Program-made: the position numbers and the translations under genes
Notes under the pieces: model-generated
Seen by the model: the letters and a program-made list of their open reading frames with translations, nothing else
What the model was told of the DNA's origin: nothing
The model's database searches: none
Source of the DNA: Pandoraea vervacti
GTDB taxonomy: Bacteria; Pseudomonadota; Gammaproteobacteria; Burkholderiales; Burkholderiaceae
DNA: 64,000 nt
Assembly: GCF_000934605.2 (NCBI RefSeq)
Contig: NZ_CP010897.2
Span: 2,108,001 to 2,172,000, forward strand
Direction of reading: 5' to 3'
Shown: positions 34,116 through 41,970 of the stretch, in pieces
Numbering within the stretch: position 1 is the stretch's first letter
How the letters are laid out: each line of letters begins with the position of its first letter

Positions 34116-34865
34116 ATGAATCGATATGTCCCGATGCTGGCCATCCCGCTGTTCGCAAGTGCCGCGCCGGCATTCGCGTCGAGCGTGGTGCCCGAGAGCT
34201 GGACGCCTGTGAGCGATGAAGTGCTCTCGCACGCGACCGGCAAGTACGCACAACAGAACATGATCACGGGCTTTCAGCTCGTCATGCAGTCGCAGTGGCA
34301 AATGCCGACCGGCGCCAGCCTGATGGCTACCGGCGTGCTCGGCGTGACCAACGGTCAGGTACAGACCGGCAGCTCGACGACCATCATCCCCGGCGTGGTG
34401 AATGCGGTTGCTCCGACCACGCAGACCGTGAGCGGCCCGGCGAAGGTGTTGATGAACGGCGTCGCGCAAGTCACGCAGGTAGCGGGCGACGCCAACAACG
34501 CATTGAACAAGGCCATCATCCAGTACGGCCCCGGCGTGGTGGTCGCAACGCTCGTGCCGATCAGCAACCAGAGCAACAGCAGTTCATCGACGACCGTCGG
34601 CAATCTGAGCGCCAGCGTGGCGATTTCGTCGGCGGGCATGCAGCTCTCGCTCAACACGCCGAACGGCAACCTCGGGCAGAGCATCGCCGGCGGGGCGGGC
34701 GGCGCGATGAACCAGATCATGCAGGTCGTGCAGGTCGCAGGCAATGCGCAACAAGTGATGAACACCCTGCAACTGAACCTGCAAACGAACGCGCTGACGG
34801 CTGCCGGTCTGCGTCAACTCGGCATTCAGAATGCGATGGCGAACATGGTCGCCGTGCGGCATTGA
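34116..34865 (+). CDS. FapE-like exported protein
   Basis: A 249-residue exported protein, signal peptide ending near AAPAFA (residue 21). Directly after it comes WTPVSDEVLSHATGKYAQ (residues 29-46), containing an LxxEL-G-like motif. The rest is rich in Asn, Gln, Val and Ser, with two similar segments (AQVTQVAGDANNALNK and MQVVQVAGNAQQVMNT) that look like a weak duplication. No cysteines are present. The gene lies between the C39 peptidase and the barrel protein, the place of fapE. In Pseudomonas FapE is a minor fibre component. I assign it by position and composition; sequence similarity is unproven. Confidence 0.62.
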   Translation: MNRYVPMLAIPLFASAAPAFASSVVPESWTPVSDEVLSHATGKYAQQNMITGFQLVMQSQWQMPTGASLMATGVLGVTNGQVQTGSSTTIIPGVVNAVAPTTQTVSGPAKVLMNGVAQVTQVAGDANNALNKAIIQYGPGVVVATLVPISNQSNSSSSTTVGNLSASVAISSAGMQLSLNTPNGNLGQSIAGGAGGAMNQIMQVVQVAGNAQQVMNTLQLNLQTNALTAAGLRQLGIQNAMANMVAVRH

Positions 34866-35051
34866 TAACAACAAGAAGTGGGGCGCTGCCGCAGAACCTT
34901 TGCGGCGTACAAGAAGGTGATGTCGGCAGGACCCGATCCGGGTTTCGCACGCATCACCCCGCAGTCGAGCAGCAAGGACAACCGTTGTCGGCTTCACGTG
35001 TTGGTTGGATTGCGCGCGGACGCCCGTCCGCTTTTTCACCCGGGGGGGATC

Positions 35052-36383
35052 ATGAACACTCACCGCTTTTTTCCCGTTGCCGCTATTCCGTTGGGGGTAC
35101 TGCTTTTCACGCTATCGGCCCAGGCTCAGGAGCATACGAACCCATCGCCGGATGACCGTCTCCAGATGTTGATGGACATGGTCGACCGGCAGCAGCGGGA
35201 AATTTCTTCTCTCAAGAAGCGCCTCACGGATATCGAGATGGCGCAACGCGGGCGCGGCCTGACCGCATGGGACACCGCGCAGATCGCGCAGGTCTCGCCC
35301 GGCGATGGCTCGGCCGCCGGTTCGGCAGGCACCCCCGGCGGCGGCGCCGCCGGGGCGGCCGGACCGCTGTCCGCCACGCCCATCGGCGAGACGCAGCAGA
35401 TGCAAAAGAGCGAGACGGACTCGCAGCGTACGCCGGCGGAAGAGGCCGTGGTGCAGGCGCAGCACGCGCCGTTGTTCGACCGCAAGCTGACCATCGATGC
35501 CGGTATCAGTTACAGCTACTACGACCGGCGTCAGTTGGTGTTGAGCGGCTTCCTGGCGCTGGACGCCATCTTCCTCGGTCAACTTAATCTCGGCCAGACC
35601 AAGGCGAACGTGTGGACGTTCGACGTGAACACGCGCTACGGGATTACCGACCGCATGAGCGTGGCGTTCGACGTGCCGTACCTCTATCGGAATTCGGACT
35701 TCATCTCCGGCGGCGTGGGCGGCGCGGCTTCCTCGGTCAGCGACATCAGCAAGAACTCGGCGAATATCGGCGACGTGAACCTGTCGCTGTATTACCAGAT
35801 CGTCAAGGAGAATGCGAACTGGCCGGACATCGTGGCGTCCTTGCGTGTGACGGCGCCGACGGGAACATCGCCGTTCGGCATCAAGCTCGGCACGCCCGAT
35901 CCGACGAACAACAACCTGACGACGCCGTCCCGGTTGCCCACGGGTAACGGCATCTGGGCGATCACCGCCGGTTTGTCGTTCCTGCGCACGTACGACCCGA
36001 TCGTGCTGTTCGCCAACGTCGCTTACACCTACAACGTGGCCAAGTCCTTCGACGACATATCGACCATCGAGGGCACGACGCAACCGGCCAAGGTGAAGCT
36101 CGGCGACATCGTGCAGGTCGGCGCGGGCATGGCGCTGGCGCTCAACGACAAGACAGCGCTGTCGATCTCGTACTCGACGGCCATCTCGCGTGCCACGAAG
36201 ACTGCTTCGCCGGGCGCGAGCTGGACGACCGTGGCCGGCAGCACGACCAACGCCGCGTCGCTCAACTTCGGTATCAACTACGCCATCAACAAGCACTGGA
36301 CGGTCAACGGTTACGTGAACGCAGGCATGTCGCCGGACGCGCCCAACTACGTGATCGGCGTTCGCTTCCCGTACACCTTCTAA
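35052..36383 (+). CDS. FapF-like outer-membrane beta-barrel transporter with coiled coil
   Basis: A 443-residue outer-membrane protein, close to the length of Pseudomonas FapF. A signal peptide ends near LSAQAQ (residue 26). A coiled coil follows (DDRLQMLMDMVDRQQREISS and on to residue ~66), then a Gly/Ala-rich linker (84-108). An amphipathic segment (EEAVVQAQHAPLFDRKLTID) leads into a barrel of alternating strands to a C-terminal Phe (VRFPYTF), the outer-membrane assembly signal. FapF forms trimeric pores that export amyloid subunits, its N-terminal region gating the channel. The ATG follows GGGGGGGATC. The open frame extends further upstream, but without a plausible signal. Confidence 0.83.
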   Translation: MNTHRFFPVAAIPLGVLLFTLSAQAQEHTNPSPDDRLQMLMDMVDRQQREISSLKKRLTDIEMAQRGRGLTAWDTAQIAQVSPGDGSAAGSAGTPGGGAAGAAGPLSATPIGETQQMQKSETDSQRTPAEEAVVQAQHAPLFDRKLTIDAGISYSYYDRRQLVLSGFLALDAIFLGQLNLGQTKANVWTFDVNTRYGITDRMSVAFDVPYLYRNSDFISGGVGGAASSVSDISKNSANIGDVNLSLYYQIVKENANWPDIVASLRVTAPTGTSPFGIKLGTPDPTNNNLTTPSRLPTGNGIWAITAGLSFLRTYDPIVLFANVAYTYNVAKSFDDISTIEGTTQPAKVKLGDIVQVGAGMALALNDKTALSISYSTAISRATKTASPGASWTTVAGSTTNAASLNFGINYAINKHWTVNGYVNAGMSPDAPNYVIGVRFPYTF

Positions 36384-36547
36384 GGCGCGCTGGGGGAGTG
36401 GCGTGATGGATGAAAACGGCGAGGCGCGTCAATGCACGACGGCGCGCACTCGTTGGTTCACGCAAGCGTCAGGCCACCTTGAAGGGACGATCCGGGTGCT
36501 GTCGGAAGACTTGCAAGGCTGTGGATAGGTAGGCCGAGACAGGCCGA

Positions 36548-36613
36548 GCCAAGGCAAAGCAAGCCAAGGCAAAGCAAGCCAAGGCAAAGCAAGCTGAGGT
36601 AAAGCAAGCTAAG
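36548..36613. repeat. 15-bp tandem repeat array
   Basis: Three identical copies of GCCAAGGCAAAGCAA (36548-36592), a fourth with three changes (36593-36607) and a partial fifth. It lies between the convergent ends of the FapF-like and LWDE-motif genes. Confidence 0.93.
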
Positions 36614-36630
36614 ACTGAGGGAAGGGCCGC

Positions 36631-37101
36631 TCAGCGTGCGCCGGGCGTCGTACGGGCGACGCTGGTGGCGGCATTGACCTTGACGCTTGTCTGCATCATG
36701 GCAGGCGTCGTCGTCGGCATCTGCGCGACGGCAACCGAGGTGCGCGCAAGCGCAGCCGGTTGTGCAGAGGCGGGCGCTGCGGCTTGTGTCGGTTTGGGCG
36801 ACGGGGCGGGTGGGATGACTTCGTCCCACAGGCGGACGTTGTTGGCGACGGTCGTCGTCGCATTCACGGGGGCGATCGTGACCTGCGCGGCGTTGCCCAT
36901 GCGTGTCACCAGGCTCTGCTGCAAATTGGCCGCGCGGGCGCTGGCGAGCAACGCGTCGCTCACGGTCGCGGGCATTGCGTCGCCAGCGATGCCGCCCAGG
37001 CGGGCGGCGCCCATGATGTCGGCCTGCGCGGCACTCGCGAAGCACACAGCGGCAAGACAAAGCGTCGCGCTGCGCGTCGTACTGACGGTGATCTTGAACA
37101 T
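36631..37101 (-). CDS. Exported LWDE-motif protein, paralogue of the operon's first gene
   Basis: A 156-residue protein from the ATG at 37101, with signal peptide ending near ASAAQA (residue 27). VSDALLASARAANLQ (47-61) parallels IDDEQLGSQRGRNLQ of the first operon gene. NNVRLWDEVIPPAPSPKP (87-104) parallels NGVTLWDELPGGITPTP. The C-terminal third is Ala/Thr/Pro-rich. The gene converges on the amyloid-like operon and is divergent from a LuxR-type regulator. The function is unknown. Similarity and location suggest that it works with the same system, perhaps under separate control. Confidence 0.72.
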   Translation of the reverse strand: MFKITVSTTRSATLCLAAVCFASAAQADIMGAARLGGIAGDAMPATVSDALLASARAANLQQSLVTRMGNAAQVTIAPVNATTTVANNVRLWDEVIPPAPSPKPTQAAAPASAQPAALARTSVAVAQMPTTTPAMMQTSVKVNAATSVARTTPGAR

Positions 37102-37500
37102 AGCGTGCCCCCCGGCCTGCGCAAACTGTCCTATCAGACTTTTGTATTCTATTGCGCGATTCGAGAAAGGGAAGGGAAAAAGTAATAGCGGAATCGCCGA
37201 AAATTGAGTAAATAATTTACGCAGATTGCGGTTTGTCGCGCTCAGGCAACAGGGATAGGGCTCCGACAGGTGCGGACTCGCCACCATGCGGTCTTCGCGC
37301 ATAAACTGCCTTGAAAGCAAGGTGACGCCTGATGCGTGAATCATGACGAACGCTGGAGGGTTTCTTCGGTTTTCGTCCCGGTCGGACACGCGGTCGCGAA
37401 TGCGACGGACCGGCAAAAAAACAGAGGCCGAAGGTGCGGCGAGCATGACAAAAAGCGGGGCGGCGGCGTGGGAATGCCGACCGGAATGACAGGGGAAATC
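37102..37500. other. Divergent intergenic region between LWDE protein and LuxR regulator genes
   Basis: These 399 bases should hold promoters for both directions. The part near 37130-37220 is AT-rich (TTTTGTATTCTATTGCG). I saw no convincing sigma-54 pair and no clear palindrome. No gene is supported here. Confidence 0.45.
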
Positions 37501-38226
37501 ATGCGTGTGCTGGTCGTAGGTGAGGCGGCCCCCTGGCTGGGCGGCCTGCAAGTCGCGTTGCAAACCGAAGCCAACGTGACACCACCGGTCTTGCGGCATG
37601 TCGACAATGTGACGACGCCGGACTGGGTGTGGTTGCGCGAGTTGCCATCGCGCCGTGCGCTCGTGCTCGATGAGTCCGTGGCGCGCACGCCTGCGGTCGA
37701 TACTTTGTGCGCGCTGGCCACCGAATGTGTCCCGCCGGTGCCCGTCATCGTGGTCGGCGATGCGGGTTTTCCCGATGAGATCATTCGCTGGTTGCAGGCC
37801 GGTGTGGCGGCCTGCCTGCCATGGCCGAATTCCGTTGCACGTATCCGTTCGGTGTTCGATCTTGCATTCTCGGGCGGTCGCTTCGTGCCCGAGGAGGCGC
37901 TCTCCGCATTGCTGGTGCTTTGGCGTCAGGAGGCGTTGGGCGAAGCCTTGCCGCTGTCGCGCCTGCCCGTCTTTCCACTGGGTGGCGACAAGGCGACGCA
38001 GCTTGCGGAATCCGCATTGCTTGGCATTTCTCAGCGTCAGTATGAAATCCTGGCGTTGCTCTCGCGCGGTCTCTCTATCAAGACGATCTGTCAGCAGTTG
38101 GTGATTTCCGAAGGGACTGCGAAGACGCACGTATCCGCGTTGTATCGGCGCCTCGGGGCGCGCAACCGCGGCGAGGCGATCTATATTGCTGCGCAGCGTG
38201 GTGCGCGGCACCTGTTCGAGACCTGA
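37501..38226 (+). CDS. LuxR-family transcriptional regulator (receiver-like plus HTH)
   Basis: A 241-residue regulator starting at MRVLVVGEAAPWLGGLQVAL. The N-terminal ~120 residues resemble a response-regulator receiver, with a VPVIVVGDAGFPDEIIRWLQ segment, but the phospho-acceptor region reads RALVLDESVART and may be atypical. The C-terminal LuxR HTH is clear: ISQRQYEILALLSRGLSIKT, then LVISEGTAKTHVSALYRRLG. No sensor kinase gene is next to it. AGGGGA lies just upstream of the ATG. Its neighbours suggest control of the divergent LWDE-protein gene and perhaps the amyloid-like operon, as CsgD controls curli, but this is inference. Confidence 0.85.
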   Translation: MRVLVVGEAAPWLGGLQVALQTEANVTPPVLRHVDNVTTPDWVWLRELPSRRALVLDESVARTPAVDTLCALATECVPPVPVIVVGDAGFPDEIIRWLQAGVAACLPWPNSVARIRSVFDLAFSGGRFVPEEALSALLVLWRQEALGEALPLSRLPVFPLGGDKATQLAESALLGISQRQYEILALLSRGLSIKTICQQLVISEGTAKTHVSALYRRLGARNRGEAIYIAAQRGARHLFET

Positions 38227-38464
38227 TGCGTTCGGCGTGAGGCACGGAATATCGCGCGACATCTGGCCCGCCAGGCGGCGGCATCGGATCGGGCGACAAA
38301 GTCTCTCGGAAGATTCCGGGAATACCCCGGAGGTTATTGGCCGATAGCGACTGTCGAATTACTATACGAACTTCATTTGCCACCCATTTGCCGAGACGCT
38401 GCCCAATGGCGGTGTTTCGAGCGTCGATGGTGATCACCGTCGACGAGGCTCAGGAGTCCACGCG

Positions 38465-39787
38465 TTGTCCAAGTCGTCCTCGCCGTTCGCATCTTCGCCG
38501 CCGCAGAGTTCTGCTTCGGCGTCAGCGGCATCCGCCGCGCAGTCCTCCCTCTCGCTTCAGGGTTCCGCCAACGCCTCGTCGGGCATGCCGGGCTTCGGCG
38601 CGCTTGCCGGCGTGAAAGTGCTTGAACTCGGTACGCTGATCGCCGGCCCCTTTGCCGCGCGCATGCTCGGCGAGTTCGGTGCCGAAGTCATCAAGATCGA
38701 GGATCCGCAGCACGGCGATCCGTTGCGCAAGTGGCGCAAGCTGCATCCCGATGCGGGTGGCACCTCACTCTGGTGGGCGGTGCAGGCGCGAAACAAGAAG
38801 TCGGTCACGATCAACCTGAAATCCCCCGAGGGACAGGAAATCGTGCGCAAGCTCGCGGCGCAGGCCGACATCGTCGTCGAAAATTTCCGCCCCGGGCTGC
38901 TCGAGCGTTTTGGGTTGGGTTACGAGCAACTGTCGGCGCAAAACCCCGGGCTGGTCATGGTGCGTCTGTCGGGATACGGTCAGACAGGGCCGTATCGGGA
39001 TCGGCCGGGTTTCGGTGCCATCGCCGAATCGATGGGCGGGCTGCGTCACATCACCGGGTACCCGGACCTGCCGCCACCGCGTATCGGCATTTCCATTGGC
39101 GACTCGATTGCCGCGTTGCATGGTGTGATCGGCGCAATGATGGCGCTGCACCACCGCAATGTGAATGGCGGCCGAGGTCAGGTCGTGGACGTCGCACTCT
39201 ATGAGGCGGTCTTCAACCTGATGGAGAGTGTCGTGCCGGAGTACAGCGTGGCGGGCATGGTGCGTGAGCGCACCGGGGCGTCGTTGCCGGGCATCGTACC
39301 GTCGAACACCTATCCTTGCGCCGACGGCATGATCGTGGTGGGGGGGAACAGCGATCCGATCTTCAAACGTTTGATGCAGGCCATTGGCCGCGCGGATCTG
39401 GCAGAAGACCCCGGCCTCGCTCACAACGACGGGCGGGTGCCGCGCACGCAGGAAATCGATGAGGCGATCGGTCAATGGACGCAGGCGCGATCTATCGACG
39501 AGGCGCTTGCCGTGTTGCAGGGGGCGGATGTTCCGGCGAGCCGGATCTACACCGTGGCCGACATGTTCAAGGACCCGCAATTCATTGCGCGTCAAATGAT
39601 TCAGCGCCATACGTTCCCGGACGGCACGCCGATCGACCTGCCGAACATTTCGCCGAAACTCTCCCAGACCCCCGGGCAGACCCAATGGCTCGGCCCTGAG
39701 CTGGGCGCCCACACGAACGAAGTGCTGGCGCAACTGGGTTATGATGCCGAGCAAATCGAAGCGTTGCGCGAGAACGGTGTCATCTGA
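38465..39787 (+). CDS. CaiB/BaiF-family (family III) CoA-transferase
   Basis: Family III CoA-transferases move CoA between carboxylic acids. The core starts at LAGVKVLELGTLIAGPFAAR and includes GAEVIKIEDPQHGDPLR, NKKSVTINLKSPEGQEIV, VVENFRPGLLERFGLGY and GISIGDSIAALHG, whose aspartate matches the catalytic residue of formyl-CoA transferase. The chosen start is a TTG at 38465 with CAGGAG upstream, giving 440 residues including a 45-residue Ser/Ala-rich N-terminal tail; an ATG at 38585 would remove it. The substrate is unknown. It precedes an ABC importer for an unidentified small molecule and may act on the imported compound. Confidence 0.87.
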   Translation: MSKSSSPFASSPPQSSASASAASAAQSSLSLQGSANASSGMPGFGALAGVKVLELGTLIAGPFAARMLGEFGAEVIKIEDPQHGDPLRKWRKLHPDAGGTSLWWAVQARNKKSVTINLKSPEGQEIVRKLAAQADIVVENFRPGLLERFGLGYEQLSAQNPGLVMVRLSGYGQTGPYRDRPGFGAIAESMGGLRHITGYPDLPPPRIGISIGDSIAALHGVIGAMMALHHRNVNGGRGQVVDVALYEAVFNLMESVVPEYSVAGMVRERTGASLPGIVPSNTYPCADGMIVVGGNSDPIFKRLMQAIGRADLAEDPGLAHNDGRVPRTQEIDEAIGQWTQARSIDEALAVLQGADVPASRIYTVADMFKDPQFIARQMIQRHTFPDGTPIDLPNISPKLSQTPGQTQWLGPELGAHTNEVLAQLGYDAEQIEALRENGVI

Positions 39788-39952
39788 CTCAGCACACTCG
39801 CGCGAGGCGCGACGGGGCGCGGTTGTGACTGCGGCCCGTCGATGATGCGCGTCGGATCAAGCGCATCGGATCAAGTGTGTCGATTACGCGCATCAATCAA
39901 GCACGTCGAATAAACAAAGAAAGAACGCTGCAACCACGGAGACAACATCACC

Positions 39953-40984
39953 ATGCAAAGACGTGAATTCGTCACGGCACTGGCCGCCGCCGGCCTCATC
40001 GGCGCAGGCATGCGTCCGGGCTTCGCTCAAGCCAGGCTCGAGAAGACCAAGGTCGCGATTGCGGTCGGCGGAAAGAACCTCTTTTATTACCTGCCGCTCA
40101 CGATCGCCGAACGTCTGAACTACTTCAAGGACGAAGGGCTCGACGTCGAAATCTCCGACTTTGCCGGTGGCTCCAAGGCGCTGCAGGCCCTGGTCGGCGG
40201 CAGCGCCGATGTGGTGTCGGGCGCGTACGAGCACACGATTCTGTTGCAGGCGAAAAATCAGTACATCCGGGCCTTCGTGTTGCAGGGTCGTGCACCGCAA
40301 ATCGTCTTTGGCGTATCGAACAAGACGATGCCCAATTACAAGTCGATTGCCGACCTGCGTGGCAAGAAGATTGGTGTCACCGCGCCGGGTTCGTCGACGA
40401 ACATCATGGCGAACTTCGTGCTTGCCAAAGGCGGCATCAAACCCAACGAGGTAGCTTTCGTGGGTGTGGGCGCTTCGTCCGGCGCGCTGGCCGCGATTCG
40501 CTCGGGCAATATCGACGCCATCGTCAATCTCGACCCCGTGATCACCATGCTGGAGCGCGACAAGGAGATTCGTGTGATCTCGGATACGCGCACGCTCAAG
40601 GAGACCGTGTCGGTGTTTGGCGGCAACATGCCCGCCGGTTGTCTCTACACGAACGAATCGTTCATTCAGAAGAATCCGAATACCACGCAGGCGCTGACCA
40701 ACGCCATGGTGCGCGCGCTGCGCTGGCTGCAGACGGCAGGGCAGGCCGAACTGATCAAGACGGTCCCCGACGCCTATCTGCTGGGCGACCGCGCGCTCTA
40801 TCTCGATGCATGGAGTCGCGTGAAGGAAGCCATGTCGCCGGATGGCCTGATCCCCGCGGATGGCCCGGCCACGGCGCTGCGCACCTTGCAGGCGTTCGAC
40901 GAAACGGTCAAGGGCAAGCCCATCGATCTGTCGAAGACGTTTACGAACGAATTCACGAAAAAGGCCGACGCCAAGTACAAATGA
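39953..40984 (+). CDS. ABC transporter substrate-binding protein, SsuA/TauA/NMT1-like
   Basis: A 343-residue periplasmic binding protein. The N terminus MQRREFVTALAAAGLIGAG ends near GFAQA and has a twin-arginine-like start without the full Tat consensus. Core segments are typical of the family for nitrate, sulfonates and thiamine precursors: YYLPLTIAERLNYFKDEGLD, FAGGSKALQALVGGSADVVS and LRGKKIGVTAPGSSTNI. The stop overlaps the next gene's start. With the ATPase and permease it forms a complete importer. The ligand is unknown; the neighbouring CoA-transferase suggests an organic acid. Confidence 0.88.
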   Translation: MQRREFVTALAAAGLIGAGMRPGFAQARLEKTKVAIAVGGKNLFYYLPLTIAERLNYFKDEGLDVEISDFAGGSKALQALVGGSADVVSGAYEHTILLQAKNQYIRAFVLQGRAPQIVFGVSNKTMPNYKSIADLRGKKIGVTAPGSSTNIMANFVLAKGGIKPNEVAFVGVGASSGALAAIRSGNIDAIVNLDPVITMLERDKEIRVISDTRTLKETVSVFGGNMPAGCLYTNESFIQKNPNTTQALTNAMVRALRWLQTAGQAELIKTVPDAYLLGDRALYLDAWSRVKEAMSPDGLIPADGPATALRTLQAFDETVKGKPIDLSKTFTNEFTKKADAKYK

Positions 40985-41796
40985 TGACTGCGCCGGCTCT
41001 GAGTTTCGAAAGCATTACCTGTACGTTCGTCGCTCGGGACGACCGTTCGAAGCGATATACGGCCGTCGCCGATACGACGCTCGATATCGCGCCGGGCGAG
41101 TTTGTCTCGGTTGTCGGGCCGACGGGGTGCGGCAAATCCACGCTGCTCAATGTTGCGGCCGGGTTGCTCACGCCGTCTTCCGGTTCGATCAAGGTGTTCG
41201 GCGAACCGCTCAAGGGCATCAATGCGCGAGCGGGCTACATGTTCCAGGCCGAAGCGCTGATGCCGTGGCGTAACGCGATCGACAACGTTACCGCCGGGCT
41301 GGAGTTCCGTGGCGTCGCGCCCGAGGAAGCGAAGGCGCGCGGACACGAGTGGCTCAAGCGCGTGGGGCTGGGGGGATTTGGCGATCGCTATCCGCATCAG
41401 CTCTCCGGGGGGATGCGCAAACGCGTCGCGATGGCCCAAACGCTGATCCTCGACCCGGACATTATCTTGATGGACGAGCCATTTTCGGCACTCGATATCC
41501 AGACGCGTCAGTTGATGGAAAACGAGTTGCTGGATCTGTGGGCCGCCAAACGGCGCGCCGTGTTGTTCATCACGCACGATCTGGATGAGGCAATCGCACT
41601 GTCCGACCGTGTCGTGGTGCTCGCGGCGGGCCCGGGTACGCATCCCATTGGGGAGTTCCGAATCGATTTGCCGCGCCCCCGTGACGTGGCGGAAATACGG
41701 AATCATCCGCGCTTCACCGAGTTGCACGCCCAGATTTGGGACGTGCTTCGCGAGGAAGTCCTCAAGGGCTATGCCCAACAGTTAAAGGCGGTCTGA
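40981..41796 (+). CDS. ABC transporter ATP-binding protein, SsuB/TauB-like
   Basis: A 271-residue ATPase of the nitrate/sulfonate/taurine class. Walker A GPTGCGKST, Q-loop YMFQAEALMPWRN, signature LSGGMRKRVAMAQTL, Walker B ILMDEPFSALD and H-loop FITHDLDEAIALSD are all present. The ATG at 40981 overlaps the preceding stop (ATGATG), so translation is coupled. It energises the permease at 41971-42789, from which it is separated by 174 bases containing a small tryptophan-rich frame. Confidence 0.94.
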   Translation: MMTAPALSFESITCTFVARDDRSKRYTAVADTTLDIAPGEFVSVVGPTGCGKSTLLNVAAGLLTPSSGSIKVFGEPLKGINARAGYMFQAEALMPWRNAIDNVTAGLEFRGVAPEEAKARGHEWLKRVGLGGFGDRYPHQLSGGMRKRVAMAQTLILDPDIILMDEPFSALDIQTRQLMENELLDLWAAKRRAVLFITHDLDEAIALSDRVVVLAAGPGTHPIGEFRIDLPRPRDVAEIRNHPRFTELHAQIWDVLREEVLKGYAQQLKAV

Positions 41797-41802
41797 ATCG
41801 TC

Positions 41803-41925
41803 ATGTGGCAAATCGCTGGCATTCTCACGGTCTCGCTGAGCTGGCTCAACTGGCCGGGTTGGCTGGACTGGATGGACTGGTTCGATTTGCCGGACGGCTT
41901 TGGCTTGTTCGACTGGCTTGTCTGA
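41803..41925 (+). CDS. Possible 40-residue tryptophan-rich small protein
   Basis: Between the ATPase and permease genes an ATG at 41803 opens a 40-residue frame with seven tryptophans: W2, W14, W17, W20, W23, W26 and W38, five of them at exact three-residue spacing. It starts MWQIAGILTVSLSW and ends LFDWLV. It is amphipathic to hydrophobic with several Asp residues. The ribosome site is weak (AAAGG about 14 bases upstream). The DNA itself is a TGG-rich low-complexity repeat, so the frame could be fortuitous. No family is recognised. Confidence 0.3.
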   Translation: MWQIAGILTVSLSWLNWPGWLDWMDWFDLPDGFGLFDWLV

Positions 41926-41970
41926 TGAGGCCGCCGGTCGCTCGTCTGATATTCCCGGAATTCGTTCGTC

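Noticed and set aside
30226..36383. Curli (csg) or type I secretion operon
   Set aside because: No CsgG-like lipoprotein, CsgA-type QxGxxN repeats, ABC exporter or membrane-fusion gene is present. The repeats, signal-bearing C39 protein and barrel fit Fap better.
37270..37290. Sigma-54 promoter for the LWDE-protein gene on the minus strand
   Set aside because: A GG-N10-GC pair exists (TGGTGGCGAGTCCGCA) but most other consensus positions fail, and the distance to the gene is about 170 bases.
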